Made by a program: the position numbers and the translations under genes. Of a DNA stretch of 5,565 nt, positions 1 through 5,565 are shown one piece after another (position 1 is the stretch's first letter; each line of letters opens with the position of its first letter). The stretch covers positions 1-5,565 of the forward strand of contig JAQTNB010000095.1 in assembly GCA_028714055.1 (NCBI GenBank), in the 5' to 3' direction. This DNA comes from Candidatus Omnitrophota bacterium. GTDB lineage: Bacteria; Omnitrophota; Gorgyraeia; Gygaellales; Profunditerraquicolaceae. The notes under the pieces are model-generated. The model was given only the letters and a program-made list of their open reading frames with translations, had not been told where the DNA came from and searched no databases.

Positions 1-122
1 GCGCCGTTTCTATGGAAGAGGCCAGGAATATCAGCCAGCAGGCATTACGGTTGGCAACAGGCAAGGAAGTGGAAGAATTCAGCCAGGCAAAGGTCAGGGA
101 GATACTTGACCGGCAAGGCTGA
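1..122 (+). CDS. C-terminal fragment of an unrecognised protein
   Basis: This is the 3' end of a gene that starts before the window. Reading from base 3 gives 39 codons (beginning AVSMEEARNI and ending EILDRQG) and a TGA stop at 120-122. The peptide is rich in Glu, Gln, Lys and Arg with regularly spaced Ala, Leu, Ile and Val, so it looks like one or two amphipathic helices. No catalytic motif, membrane segment or cysteine is visible. I do not recognise the family. It lies 32 bases upstream of the isomerase gene on the same strand, so it may belong to the same transcript. Evidence that it is real is the open frame up to the stop, the soluble-protein composition and the tight spacing; its function cannot be judged from this tail. 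Confidence 0.6.
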   Translation, partial: AVSMEEARNISQQALRLATGKEVEEFSQAKVREILDRQG

Positions 123-154
123 CCGTAACCGGCACCGGGCCTTTTATATCTTGC

Positions 155-1225
155 ATGAATACAAAATCCTTGAGCCTCTCGTGCATAAAAAAGCTGGATA
201 AGTCGCGCCTGCTGGATACGTTGATGGATTTTCCCGGACAGTGCGCGGCAGCGCTCGACCTTGCCTGCAAGGCGCAGATACTTTTTGACAAGCGCGATTT
301 TAATAAGGTTGTTTTCGCGGGGATGGGCGGCTCGGGGATCGGGGCGGACCTGGCGCGCTCGTTCCTCTATTTTGACATCACCGTGCCGGTCTGCGTCTAC
401 CGTGAGTATGAATTGCCTGCCTGCGTGGATACGCACAGCCTTGTTTTTATCGCCAGTTATTCCGGCGATACCGAGGAGACCCTGAGCGCCTATAAGATCG
501 CGCGCCAGCGGGGGGCCTGCGTTATTTGCATCTCTTCGGGCGGCTTGTTACAGGTGTTGAGCCGCAAAGAGGAGAATACCTTTGTGCTGATCCCGCCCGG
601 TATCCCGCCGCGCAGTGCTTTCGGGTATATGGGGATCATACCGTTGGTGCTCCTCAGCCGCCTGGGTTTGATCGGCCAAATCGATGCGGACATCCGCCAG
701 GCAATCGGGGTGATGACGGAGTTGCGGGACAAGAGCCTTGCTCCCCGGATCGCGCTGAAGGATAATGCCGCCAAAACGCTGGCTGCGAATATAAAAGGAA
801 GGCTGCCGCTGGTGTATGCCGCCTCCATGCATTTTGACGTTGCGGCAACGCGCCTGCGCTGCCAGTTGAACGAAAATGCCAAGGCCTTGGCTTTCAGCGG
901 CCTGTTTCCGGAAGCCACCCATAATGAGATCGTGGGGTGGCAGAATCCCGGCAAGGCCCTTCAGCAGTTTTGCGTGGTAATGCTGCGGGATAATAAGATG
1001 CATCCCCGCGTGGCAAAGAGGATGGATGTCAGCGCAGACATCATCCGCCGGGATGGCGTGCGCGTCGTCGATGTCTGGTCGCGGGGCGAGGGGCTGCTCA
1101 GCAGGATCCTCTCCCTGACCTATATCGGCGATTTCGCGTCGTTTTACCTGAGCATGCTGTATGGCGTTGACCCGTCGCCGGTGGACCGGATCACGTTTTT
1201 AAAAAGCGAGCTTGCCAGGGCGTAA
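155..1225 (+). CDS. Bifunctional phosphoglucose/phosphomannose isomerase (SIS family)
   Basis: A 356-residue cytoplasmic sugar isomerase with two SIS domains. It should interconvert glucose-6-P or mannose-6-P with fructose-6-P. Visible marks are the glycine-rich phosphate loop GMGGSGIG (56-63), SYSGDTEETL (101-110), PPRSAFGY (151-158), the LNENAK segment (238-243) and HNEIVGW (256-262). By comparison with the Pyrobaculum enzyme, Arg153, Glu240, His256 and C-terminal Lys350 fit its catalytic Arg135, Glu203, His219 and Lys298; the Glu-His spacing of 16 is identical. It is longer than the roughly 300-residue archaeal enzymes. The ATG at 155 is chosen because the N-terminal IKKLDKSRLL stretch belongs to the family, but it has no good Shine-Dalgarno site. 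Its product feeds the phosphofructokinase encoded downstream. Sugar preference cannot be fixed from sequence alone. It is unrelated to the classical PGI protein. Confidence 0.92.
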   Translation: MNTKSLSLSCIKKLDKSRLLDTLMDFPGQCAAALDLACKAQILFDKRDFNKVVFAGMGGSGIGADLARSFLYFDITVPVCVYREYELPACVDTHSLVFIASYSGDTEETLSAYKIARQRGACVICISSGGLLQVLSRKEENTFVLIPPGIPPRSAFGYMGIIPLVLLSRLGLIGQIDADIRQAIGVMTELRDKSLAPRIALKDNAAKTLAANIKGRLPLVYAASMHFDVAATRLRCQLNENAKALAFSGLFPEATHNEIVGWQNPGKALQQFCVVMLRDNKMHPRVAKRMDVSADIIRRDGVRVVDVWSRGEGLLSRILSLTYIGDFASFYLSMLYGVDPSPVDRITFLKSELARA

Positions 1226-1240
1226 GATGACGAGGGTGTT

Positions 1241-1981
1241 ATGAAGGCAGTGATACTTGCGGCGGGGTATGCTACGAGGCTCTACCCCCTGACGAAAATG
1301 TACCCCAAACCGCTGCTGAAGGTAAAGCGCCGGCCGATCATAGATTATATCATCGATAAGCTCCAGGGCCTCGACGGCCTTGATGAGATCCTGGTCGTCA
1401 GTAATAATAAATTTTTCCGGCGTTTCCAGGCCTGGCAGCGCCGCCATCCGCAGAAAAAAAAGATCCGGGTCGTCAACGACCTGACCTGCAGCAATGCCGA
1501 CAGGCTGGGGGCGATCGGGGACGCGGATTTCGCGATCACCAAAAGGCGCCTCGCCTGCGACGTACTGGTCATCGGGGGGGATAATATCTTCGACGGCGAC
1601 CTGGAGGCGTTTCTTGCTTTTGCCAGGTCAAAGAAGAAAAGCCCGGTCATCGGGGCGTATGATATCGGGAGGCTCAGCGATGCCCGCCATTACGGGGTGC
1701 TCAAAACCGATGCGCGCCACCGGGTGACCGATTTTCAGGAAAAGCCCGCAAAACCCACATCAAGGCTGGTTGCCATGTGTTTGTACTACTTTCCGGCTCA
1801 GAAATTGAGGCTTATTAAAGAGTACATGCGCGCCAAGGATACCAGGCGCGACGCGACCGGTTTATACATAGATTGGCTCAGGAAAAAGGTTACGGTGTAT
1901 GCCTTTGTTTTCGGGGGCCGCTGGTATGACATCGGCGACCATGAATTTTACCGGAAAGCACAAACATCGTTCGTCAAATAA
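1241..1981 (+). CDS. RmlA-like sugar-1-phosphate nucleotidyltransferase
   Basis: A 246-residue Rossmann-like NTP transferase that should couple a sugar-1-phosphate to an NTP, releasing pyrophosphate. The N-terminus carries the nucleotide loop LAAGYATRLYPLT (6-18) with Arg13, followed by PKPLL (22-26) with Lys23. Further marks are DRLGAIGD (87-94), GGDN (112-115) with the probable metal ligand Asp114, FQEKP (165-169), and GRWYDIGD (226-233) with Asp230 as the likely second metal ligand. At 246 residues it has only the catalytic domain, with no left-handed helix or acetyltransferase extension, and is shorter than typical RmlA (about 290). The start has GAGGG at 1232-1236, four bases from the ATG and 15 bases after the isomerase stop. 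Glucose-1-P thymidylyl- or uridylyltransferase is the likeliest assignment; base and sugar specificity are not readable. A slippery heptamer with a hairpin lies near codons 72-81. Confidence 0.88.
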   Translation: MKAVILAAGYATRLYPLTKMYPKPLLKVKRRPIIDYIIDKLQGLDGLDEILVVSNNKFFRRFQAWQRRHPQKKKIRVVNDLTCSNADRLGAIGDADFAITKRRLACDVLVIGGDNIFDGDLEAFLAFARSKKKSPVIGAYDIGRLSDARHYGVLKTDARHRVTDFQEKPAKPTSRLVAMCLYYFPAQKLRLIKEYMRAKDTRRDATGLYIDWLRKKVTVYAFVFGGRWYDIGDHEFYRKAQTSFVK

Positions 1982-2000
1982 CAAAGCCAAACAACAAAAA

Positions 2001-2006
2001 GGGAGG
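2001..2006 (+). promoter_or_regulatory. Strong ribosome binding site of metK
   Basis: GGGAGG lies five bases before the ATG at 2012. It sits at the end of a 30-base A-rich gap after the nucleotidyltransferase stop, a context that favours open mRNA and efficient initiation. It fixes the metK start, which also matches the family N-terminus. Confidence 0.85.
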
Positions 2007-2011
2007 AAGCT

Positions 2012-3181
2012 ATGGCAGTGCGTAAGCATTTTTTCACTTCTGAATCGGTGGGGGAAGGGCATCCGGATAAAGTGTGCGACCAGATCTCGGATGCGGTATT
2101 GGATGAAGTCTTAAGACAAGACCCGTATGGCAGGGTCGCCTGCGAAACATACGTTACCATGGGGCTCCTGATCGTCGGCGGCGAGATCACCACGACCGGC
2201 TTTGTCGATGTCCATAACCTCACGCGCAATGTCCTCAAACAGATAGGTTATACCCATCAGAAATACGGTTTTGATTACCATACCTGCGCGGTGATCAATA
2301 CGATCCACAGCCAGTCTCCGGATATCGCCCAGGGCGTCAATACCGGCGGCGCGGGGGACCAGGGTTTTATGGTCGGCTATGCCTGCAAGGAAACGCCGGA
2401 ATTAATGCCGCTGCCGATCATGCTCGCGCACAAACTTGTCAAGCGCATGGCAGACGTGCGCAGGCAGGGTACCCTCAAATACCTGGGGCCCGATTGTAAG
2501 TCCCAGGTGAGCGTCGAGTACCATGACGGCCATCCGGTGCGGGTGGACTCCTGCGTTCTGGCCTGTCAGCATACGGACGATATCCTGGATGCGACAAAGG
2601 AAAAGATCACCAAAAAGGCCCGGCAGGAGCTGATCGACGTGATCGCGCGGCCTATATTAAAGGAATACCTGGATAAAGACACCAAGTATTATGTCAATGA
2701 AACGGGTAAGTTTGTCATCGGCGGCCCCCAGTCCGACACCGGCATGACCGGGCGTAAGATCGTGGTGGATACCTATGGCGGCGTGGCTGCACCGGGAGGG
2801 GGGGCGTTTTCAGGGAAAGACCCCACCAAGGTTGACCGCTCGGCGGCATATATGGCACGCTATGTAGCCAAGAATATCGTTGCCGCAGGCCTTGCGGACA
2901 AATGCCTGCTGCACCTGGCGTATGTCATCGGCCAGGCAGAACCGCTGGCGATCATGGTTGAAACTGCCGGCACGGGAAAGCTCAGCGAAGCCCAGTTTAT
3001 CAAGCTCATCAGGAGCAATTTTGATCTTACCCCCCGCGGGATGATCAAGTCACTGGCGCTCCTGAGGCCCATATACACCAAGACCGCCTGCTACGGCCAT
3101 TTCGGCAGGACGGAAGCGGAATTTACCTGGGAGGCCACGGACAAAGCGGCGGCGCTTAAAAAACAGGCTGCGCGGATGTAA
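2012..3181 (+). CDS. metK: S-adenosylmethionine synthetase (methionine adenosyltransferase)
   Basis: A 389-residue cytoplasmic enzyme making S-adenosylmethionine from methionine and ATP, releasing phosphate and pyrophosphate; full length for the bacterial family (about 380-400). Visible marks are SESVGEGHPDK (10-20) with the ATP-binding His17, the methionine-loop motif QSPDIAQGV (101-109), signature 1 GAGDQGFMVG (113-122), GGPQSDTGMTGRK (237-249), signature 2 GGGAFSGKDPTKVDRS (262-277) and YGHFG (361-365). Asp242, Arg248, Lys249, Lys269, Lys273 and Asp275 fill the places of known catalytic and metal ligands. One oddity: the residues before signature 2 read VAAPGGG, where most relatives I know have His in place of Pro261. 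The stop is 18 bases before ahcY, whose enzyme removes the product of SAM-dependent methylation. No SAM riboswitch fits in the short upstream gap. Confidence 0.98.
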   Translation: MAVRKHFFTSESVGEGHPDKVCDQISDAVLDEVLRQDPYGRVACETYVTMGLLIVGGEITTTGFVDVHNLTRNVLKQIGYTHQKYGFDYHTCAVINTIHSQSPDIAQGVNTGGAGDQGFMVGYACKETPELMPLPIMLAHKLVKRMADVRRQGTLKYLGPDCKSQVSVEYHDGHPVRVDSCVLACQHTDDILDATKEKITKKARQELIDVIARPILKEYLDKDTKYYVNETGKFVIGGPQSDTGMTGRKIVVDTYGGVAAPGGGAFSGKDPTKVDRSAAYMARYVAKNIVAAGLADKCLLHLAYVIGQAEPLAIMVETAGTGKLSEAQFIKLIRSNFDLTPRGMIKSLALLRPIYTKTACYGHFGRTEAEFTWEATDKAAALKKQAARM

Positions 3182-3184
3182 TAT

Positions 3185-3190
3185 AAGGAG
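3185..3190 (+). promoter_or_regulatory. Ribosome binding site of ahcY
   Basis: AAGGAG, a near-consensus Shine-Dalgarno site, lies nine bases before the ATG at 3200, within the 18-base metK-ahcY gap. It supports the annotated start. Confidence 0.85.
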
Positions 3191-3199
3191 AAAAACATA

Positions 3200-4456
3200 A
3201 TGAAGTATGACATCAAGGATATTTCGTCAGCCAAAAAGGGCGCTTTAAGGATCGAATGGGCGCGTAACAATATGCCTGTCCTGGGGCTGGTGGCAAAGCG
3301 TTTCAAACAGGAAAAACCCCTGAAGGGCCTGAAGGCCTCCTGCTGCCTGCACGTGACAACGGAGACCGCGGTCCTGATGGAGGTGTTAAAGGCCGGAGGC
3401 GCCGATGTTTGTCTGTGCGCTTCCAACCCGCTTTCAACCCAGGATGATGTTGCCGCTGCCCTGGTCAAAGACCTGAAGATCCCCGTGTTTTCCATCAAAG
3501 GCGAAAACACGCCCACCTATTATAAGCATCTGAAGGCTGTCCTGGCGGTCAAGCCGGACATCACCATGGATGACGGCGCAGACCTGGTGAGCATGATCCA
3601 TCAGCGCGGTTTTTCCGAGCACGCCAACATCATCGGCGGCACGGAAGAGACGACGACCGGGGTCATCCGCCTGCGGGCGCTGGCCAAAACGGGCAAGCTG
3701 CGTTATCCGATCATCGCCGTCAACGATGCCCAGACAAAACACCTGTTTGATAACCGTTACGGGACGGGCCAGTCCACTATCGACGGCGTCATCCGCGCCA
3801 CCAATAAGCTGCTGGCAGGCTCACACGTCGTGGTCTGCGGTTACGGCTGGTGCGGCAAAGGGGTCGCCATGCGCGCCAAAGGAATGGCTGCCAAAGTGAT
3901 CGTGGTAGAGGTCGATCCCTTGCGGGCGCTGGAAGCGGCAATGGACGGATTCGAGGTCATGACGGTCAAAGAAGCAAGCCGCCGCGGCGATGTCTTCGTG
4001 ACCACCACCGGCGACACCAGCGTCATCCGTAAAGAGCATTTCATGGTGATGAAGGACGGCGCGATCATTTCAAACGCCGGGCATTTTAATGTCGAGATAG
4101 ATATCCCGGCGCTGGAGAAGCTCAGCAAGAAAAAAAGGCTGATCCGCGATTTCGTGTATGAATATACGCTGCGCGACAACCGCAGGATATACCTTTTGGG
4201 AGAAGGCAGGCTCATAAACCTCGCGGCCGCCGAAGGCCATCCGGCGCAGGTTATGGACATGTCTTTTGCCAACCAGGCGCTCAGTGCCGAGTATATCGCC
4301 AAGAACTACCGGAAGCTCAAGAAAGATGTTTACCGCGTTCCCCTGCCGATCGACGCGCGGATCGCGGCCCTGAAGCTTGATTCCATGGGGATCAAAATAG
4401 ACTCGCTGACCCCCGAACAGAAAAAGTATCTTGCCAGCTGGGAGATAGGGACATAA
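3200..4456 (+). CDS. ahcY: S-adenosyl-L-homocysteine hydrolase, short Thermotoga/archaeal-like type
   Basis: A 418-residue NAD-dependent cytoplasmic enzyme that splits S-adenosylhomocysteine into adenosine and homocysteine, relieving product inhibition of methyltransferases. Substrate-domain marks are CLHVTTETAVL (49-59) with His51, STQDD (79-83), MDDGADL (123-129) with Asp125, EETTTGV (149-155) with Glu150, and VNDAQTKHLFDN (174-185) with Lys180 and Asp184. The NAD loop is GYGWCGKG (214-221), followed by EVDP with ribose-binding Glu237. AGHFNVE (293-299) has His295 and AEGHPAQVMDMSF has His347. The protein ends at YLASWEIGT. It lacks the C-terminal Lys/Tyr tail of animal and many bacterial enzymes and their roughly 40-residue insertion. 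It has YGTGQS where human AHCY has YGCRES. These traits match Thermotoga and archaeal members, some of which act on S-inosylhomocysteine, so the exact substrate is less certain than the family. It sits between metK and phosphofructokinase. Confidence 0.96.
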   Translation: MKYDIKDISSAKKGALRIEWARNNMPVLGLVAKRFKQEKPLKGLKASCCLHVTTETAVLMEVLKAGGADVCLCASNPLSTQDDVAAALVKDLKIPVFSIKGENTPTYYKHLKAVLAVKPDITMDDGADLVSMIHQRGFSEHANIIGGTEETTTGVIRLRALAKTGKLRYPIIAVNDAQTKHLFDNRYGTGQSTIDGVIRATNKLLAGSHVVVCGYGWCGKGVAMRAKGMAAKVIVVEVDPLRALEAAMDGFEVMTVKEASRRGDVFVTTTGDTSVIRKEHFMVMKDGAIISNAGHFNVEIDIPALEKLSKKKRLIRDFVYEYTLRDNRRIYLLGEGRLINLAAAEGHPAQVMDMSFANQALSAEYIAKNYRKLKKDVYRVPLPIDARIAALKLDSMGIKIDSLTPEQKKYLASWEIGT

Positions 4457-4459
4457 GCG

Positions 4460-5422
4460 ATGATGAGCCGTATCGGAGTGCTCACTTCCGGAGGCGATGC
4501 CTCCGGCATGAACGCCGCTATCCGTTCGGTGGTGCGCACCGCCTTGCACCGCAAGGTCGAGGTGATGGGCATATTCCGTGGTTACGCCGGGCTTATCAAC
4601 GAGGAGATGAAACTCCTCGACCACCGCTCCGTATCAAATATCATCAGCCGCGGAGGCACGATCCTGAAGACCGCGCGCTGCCCGGAATTCCACACCCGGG
4701 AAGGCCAGGCACGGGCAGCCGAGGTGATAAAGAAAAACAAGATCGAAGGTCTGGTGCTCATCGGCGGGGACGGGACGTACCGCGGCGGGATCGAGCTCAG
4801 CAAAAAATGGCACATCCCCTGTATCGGGATACCCGGGACGATCGATAACGATGTCGCCGGGACCGACGCGACGATCGGGGCGGATACCGCCGTCAACGTG
4901 GCGCTTGACGCGATCGATAAGATACGCGATACCGCCACTTCCATGGAGCGCATCTTTGTCGTGGAGGTGATGGGCAGGGAAAGCGGCTATATTGCGTTGC
5001 AGGTCGCCGTGGCAGGAGGGACCGAAGAGGTCATTCTGCCGGAACTCAAGTATGATTTTTCCGCCATGTGCCATGAGATCGTCGAAGGAAACCTGCGCGG
5101 AAAGATCAGCTGGATCATCGTCGTTGCCGAAGGCGCGGGTAAAGCGGAAGACCTCGCGACGCGCATTACTTCACTGACCAGCCTTGAGACGCGCGTCGTC
5201 GTGCTGGGGCATGTCCAGCGCGGCGGATCACCCACGGCGCGGGACAGGATCCTGGCAAGCAAGATGGGAGAGGAAGCGGTGGAGCTCCTGCTGCGGGGTG
5301 AATCCGGCAAGGCGGTAGGGATTATTTCGGATACGCTTAATATCGTGGACCTTGAGTACGCCACGGCCAAAAAAGAATTTAAAGCAGAGAGTCTGTATAA
5401 CCTGGTAAAGATACTCACGTAG
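4460..5422 (+). CDS. pfkA: ATP-type 6-phosphofructokinase (PfkA family)
   Basis: A 320-residue cytoplasmic glycolytic enzyme phosphorylating fructose-6-P to fructose-1,6-bisphosphate; the length equals E. coli PfkA. Marks are IGVLTSGGDASGMNAAIR (5-22), ARCPEF (72-77) with Arg73, GGDG (102-105), PGTIDND (125-131) with catalytic base Asp129, MGRESG (171-176), and LGHVQRGGSP (249-258) with Arg245, His251 and Arg254 for substrate binding. Gly105 and Gly126 match ATP-dependent enzymes; pyrophosphate-dependent ones usually have Asp and Lys there. The effector-site arginines equivalent to E. coli Arg21, Arg25 and Arg154 are kept (Arg22, Arg26, Arg156), but Arg54 is His55, so allosteric control may differ. 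The usual GGDAPG is GGDASG here. The ATG is three bases after the ahcY stop and is followed by a second ATG. The nearest site, AGGG at 4447-4450, is modest, so translational coupling to ahcY is likely. Confidence 0.95.
   Translation: MMSRIGVLTSGGDASGMNAAIRSVVRTALHRKVEVMGIFRGYAGLINEEMKLLDHRSVSNIISRGGTILKTARCPEFHTREGQARAAEVIKKNKIEGLVLIGGDGTYRGGIELSKKWHIPCIGIPGTIDNDVAGTDATIGADTAVNVALDAIDKIRDTATSMERIFVVEVMGRESGYIALQVAVAGGTEEVILPELKYDFSAMCHEIVEGNLRGKISWIIVVAEGAGKAEDLATRITSLTSLETRVVVLGHVQRGGSPTARDRILASKMGEEAVELLLRGESGKAVGIISDTLNIVDLEYATAKKEFKAESLYNLVKILT
4488..4506 (+). repeat. Perfect 8-bp inverted repeat inside the start of pfkA
   Basis: CCGGAGGC at 4488-4495 and GCCTCCGG at 4499-4506 are exact reverse complements separated by GAT, so the mRNA can form a GC-rich hairpin about 28 bases after the start-codon A. 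It covers codons 10-16 (SGGDASG), the catalytic glycine loop. The left arm contains GGAGG, a Shine-Dalgarno-like string that the right arm would hide. The repeat is certain; any regulatory role is inference. Confidence 0.9.
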
Positions 5423-5424
5423 AG

Positions 5425-5431
5425 AAGGGGG
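5425..5431 (+). promoter_or_regulatory. Ribosome binding site of the right-edge gene
   Basis: AAGGGGG lies eight bases before the ATG at 5440, inside the 17-base gap after the pfkA stop. It is the main support for a real gene starting at the right edge. Confidence 0.75.
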
Positions 5432-5439
5432 AATAGTTT

Positions 5440-5565
5440 ATGGGAAGAAGGCCGATCGACATCGAAAAATTCGTCTTTGAGGTGATCAACAGCGCCGACA
5501 TGGCTGTCAAAAAGCAGACAGCCAAAAAGATCATGACCATTGCTTACAAAAGAGGGGTGTATCCC
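5440..5565 (+). CDS. N-terminal fragment of an unrecognised protein
   Basis: An open frame of 42 codons runs from the ATG to the window edge without a stop. It begins MGRRPIDIEKFVFEV and reaches KRGVYP at the edge. The visible part is basic, with nine Lys and four Arg or more spread through helix-like stretches (around residues 8-18 and 20-37). There is no signal peptide or membrane segment. It is preceded by a good ribosome binding site and starts 17 bases after pfkA on the same strand, so it is probably co-transcribed. I do not recognise the family; a small helical or DNA-binding N-terminal domain is possible but unsupported by any motif. Confidence 0.7.
   Translation, partial: MGRRPIDIEKFVFEVINSADMAVKKQTAKKIMTIAYKRGVYP

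Noticed and set aside
106..150. Possible sigma-70 promoter before the isomerase (TTGACC at 106-111 with TATATC at 145-150)
   Set aside because: The two boxes are about 33 bases apart, far from the 16-18 usually needed, and no -10-like box sits at the right distance.
123..154. Possible terminator after the left-edge gene (GC-rich stretch then TTTT)
   Set aside because: The GC-rich bases form only a CCGG self-pair with a two-base loop and the T-run is short; no stable stem is present.
187..193. A second in-phase A AAA AAG heptamer, in the isomerase gene
   Set aside because: It is at codons 11-13, a -1 shift meets TAA at once (199-201), and no hairpin follows at a suitable distance. It looks like a chance Ile-Lys-Lys encoding.
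1829..1850. GC-rich 6-bp inverted repeat (CGCGCC / GGCGCG, 10-base loop) in the nucleotidyltransferase gene
   Set aside because: Short GC stems of this size are expected by chance in such coding sequence, and nothing else marks the position.
1982..2011. SAM-sensing riboswitch before metK
   Set aside because: Only 30 A-rich bases lie between the genes, too few for a known SAM aptamer, and no aptamer-like pairing is visible.
4130..4136. Seven-A run in ahcY as a frameshift site
   Set aside because: In the reading phase the codons are AAG AAA AAA AGG, which does not form the X XXY YYZ pattern, and no clear stimulatory structure follows.
4070..4624. Long minus-strand open frame of 184 codons across the ahcY-pfkA junction
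   Set aside because: It lies opposite two clearly conserved genes, has no recognisable motif, and fits the antisense shadow expected from GC-rich codon use. The same holds for other antisense frames such as 548-1003, 3841-4302, 4634-5074 and 4987-5418.
4460..5422. Pyrophosphate-dependent phosphofructokinase, or an adenosine kinase completing AhcY product recycling
   Set aside because: GGDG and PGTIDND indicate ATP use. Adenosine kinases belong to the unrelated PfkB/ribokinase fold, whose motifs are absent.

Overview
The window is a gene-dense bacterial segment with every supported gene on the + strand. It holds five complete genes flanked by a C-terminal fragment on the left and an N-terminal fragment on the right. 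Gaps between genes are 3 to 32 bases, so it reads as one stretch of a probable operon. No gene-free stretch reaches 300 bases. I saw no tRNA, rRNA, CRISPR array, insertion sequence or convincing factor-independent terminator.

Layout: (1) the last 39 codons of an unrecognised gene, stop at 120-122; (2) 155-1225, a SIS-fold bifunctional phosphoglucose/phosphomannose isomerase; (3) 1241-1981, a short RmlA-like sugar-1-phosphate nucleotidyltransferase; (4) 2012-3181, S-adenosylmethionine synthetase (metK); (5) 3200-4456, S-adenosylhomocysteine hydrolase (ahcY) of the short Thermotoga/archaeal-like type; (6) 4460-5422, ATP-type 6-phosphofructokinase; (7) 5440-end, the first 42 codons of an unrecognised protein.

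Two metabolic themes are interleaved. The isomerase interconverts glucose-6-P, mannose-6-P and fructose-6-P. The phosphofructokinase commits fructose-6-P to glycolysis, and the nucleotidyltransferase probably diverts a sugar-1-phosphate to a nucleotide sugar for glycan synthesis. MetK and AhcY are the entry and product-clearing steps of the activated methyl cycle. Joint control of sugar-phosphate supply and methylation capacity is an inference from spacing only.

Organism: the sequence is moderately GC-rich (impression, not counted), uses AGG and ATA codons freely, and has good Shine-Dalgarno sites before most genes. The SIS-type isomerase and short AhcY suggest an anaerobic or deep-branching bacterium. 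A candidate phylum such as Omnitrophota is a plausible guess at low confidence.

These are mainly housekeeping enzymes and I do not see a new defence or mobile system. The best unexplained signal is a perfect 8-bp GC-rich inverted repeat just inside the phosphofructokinase gene. It spans the catalytic glycine loop and coincides with an unusual Pro-to-Ser change there. Second is a dnaX-like slippery heptamer followed by a hairpin inside the nucleotidyltransferase gene.
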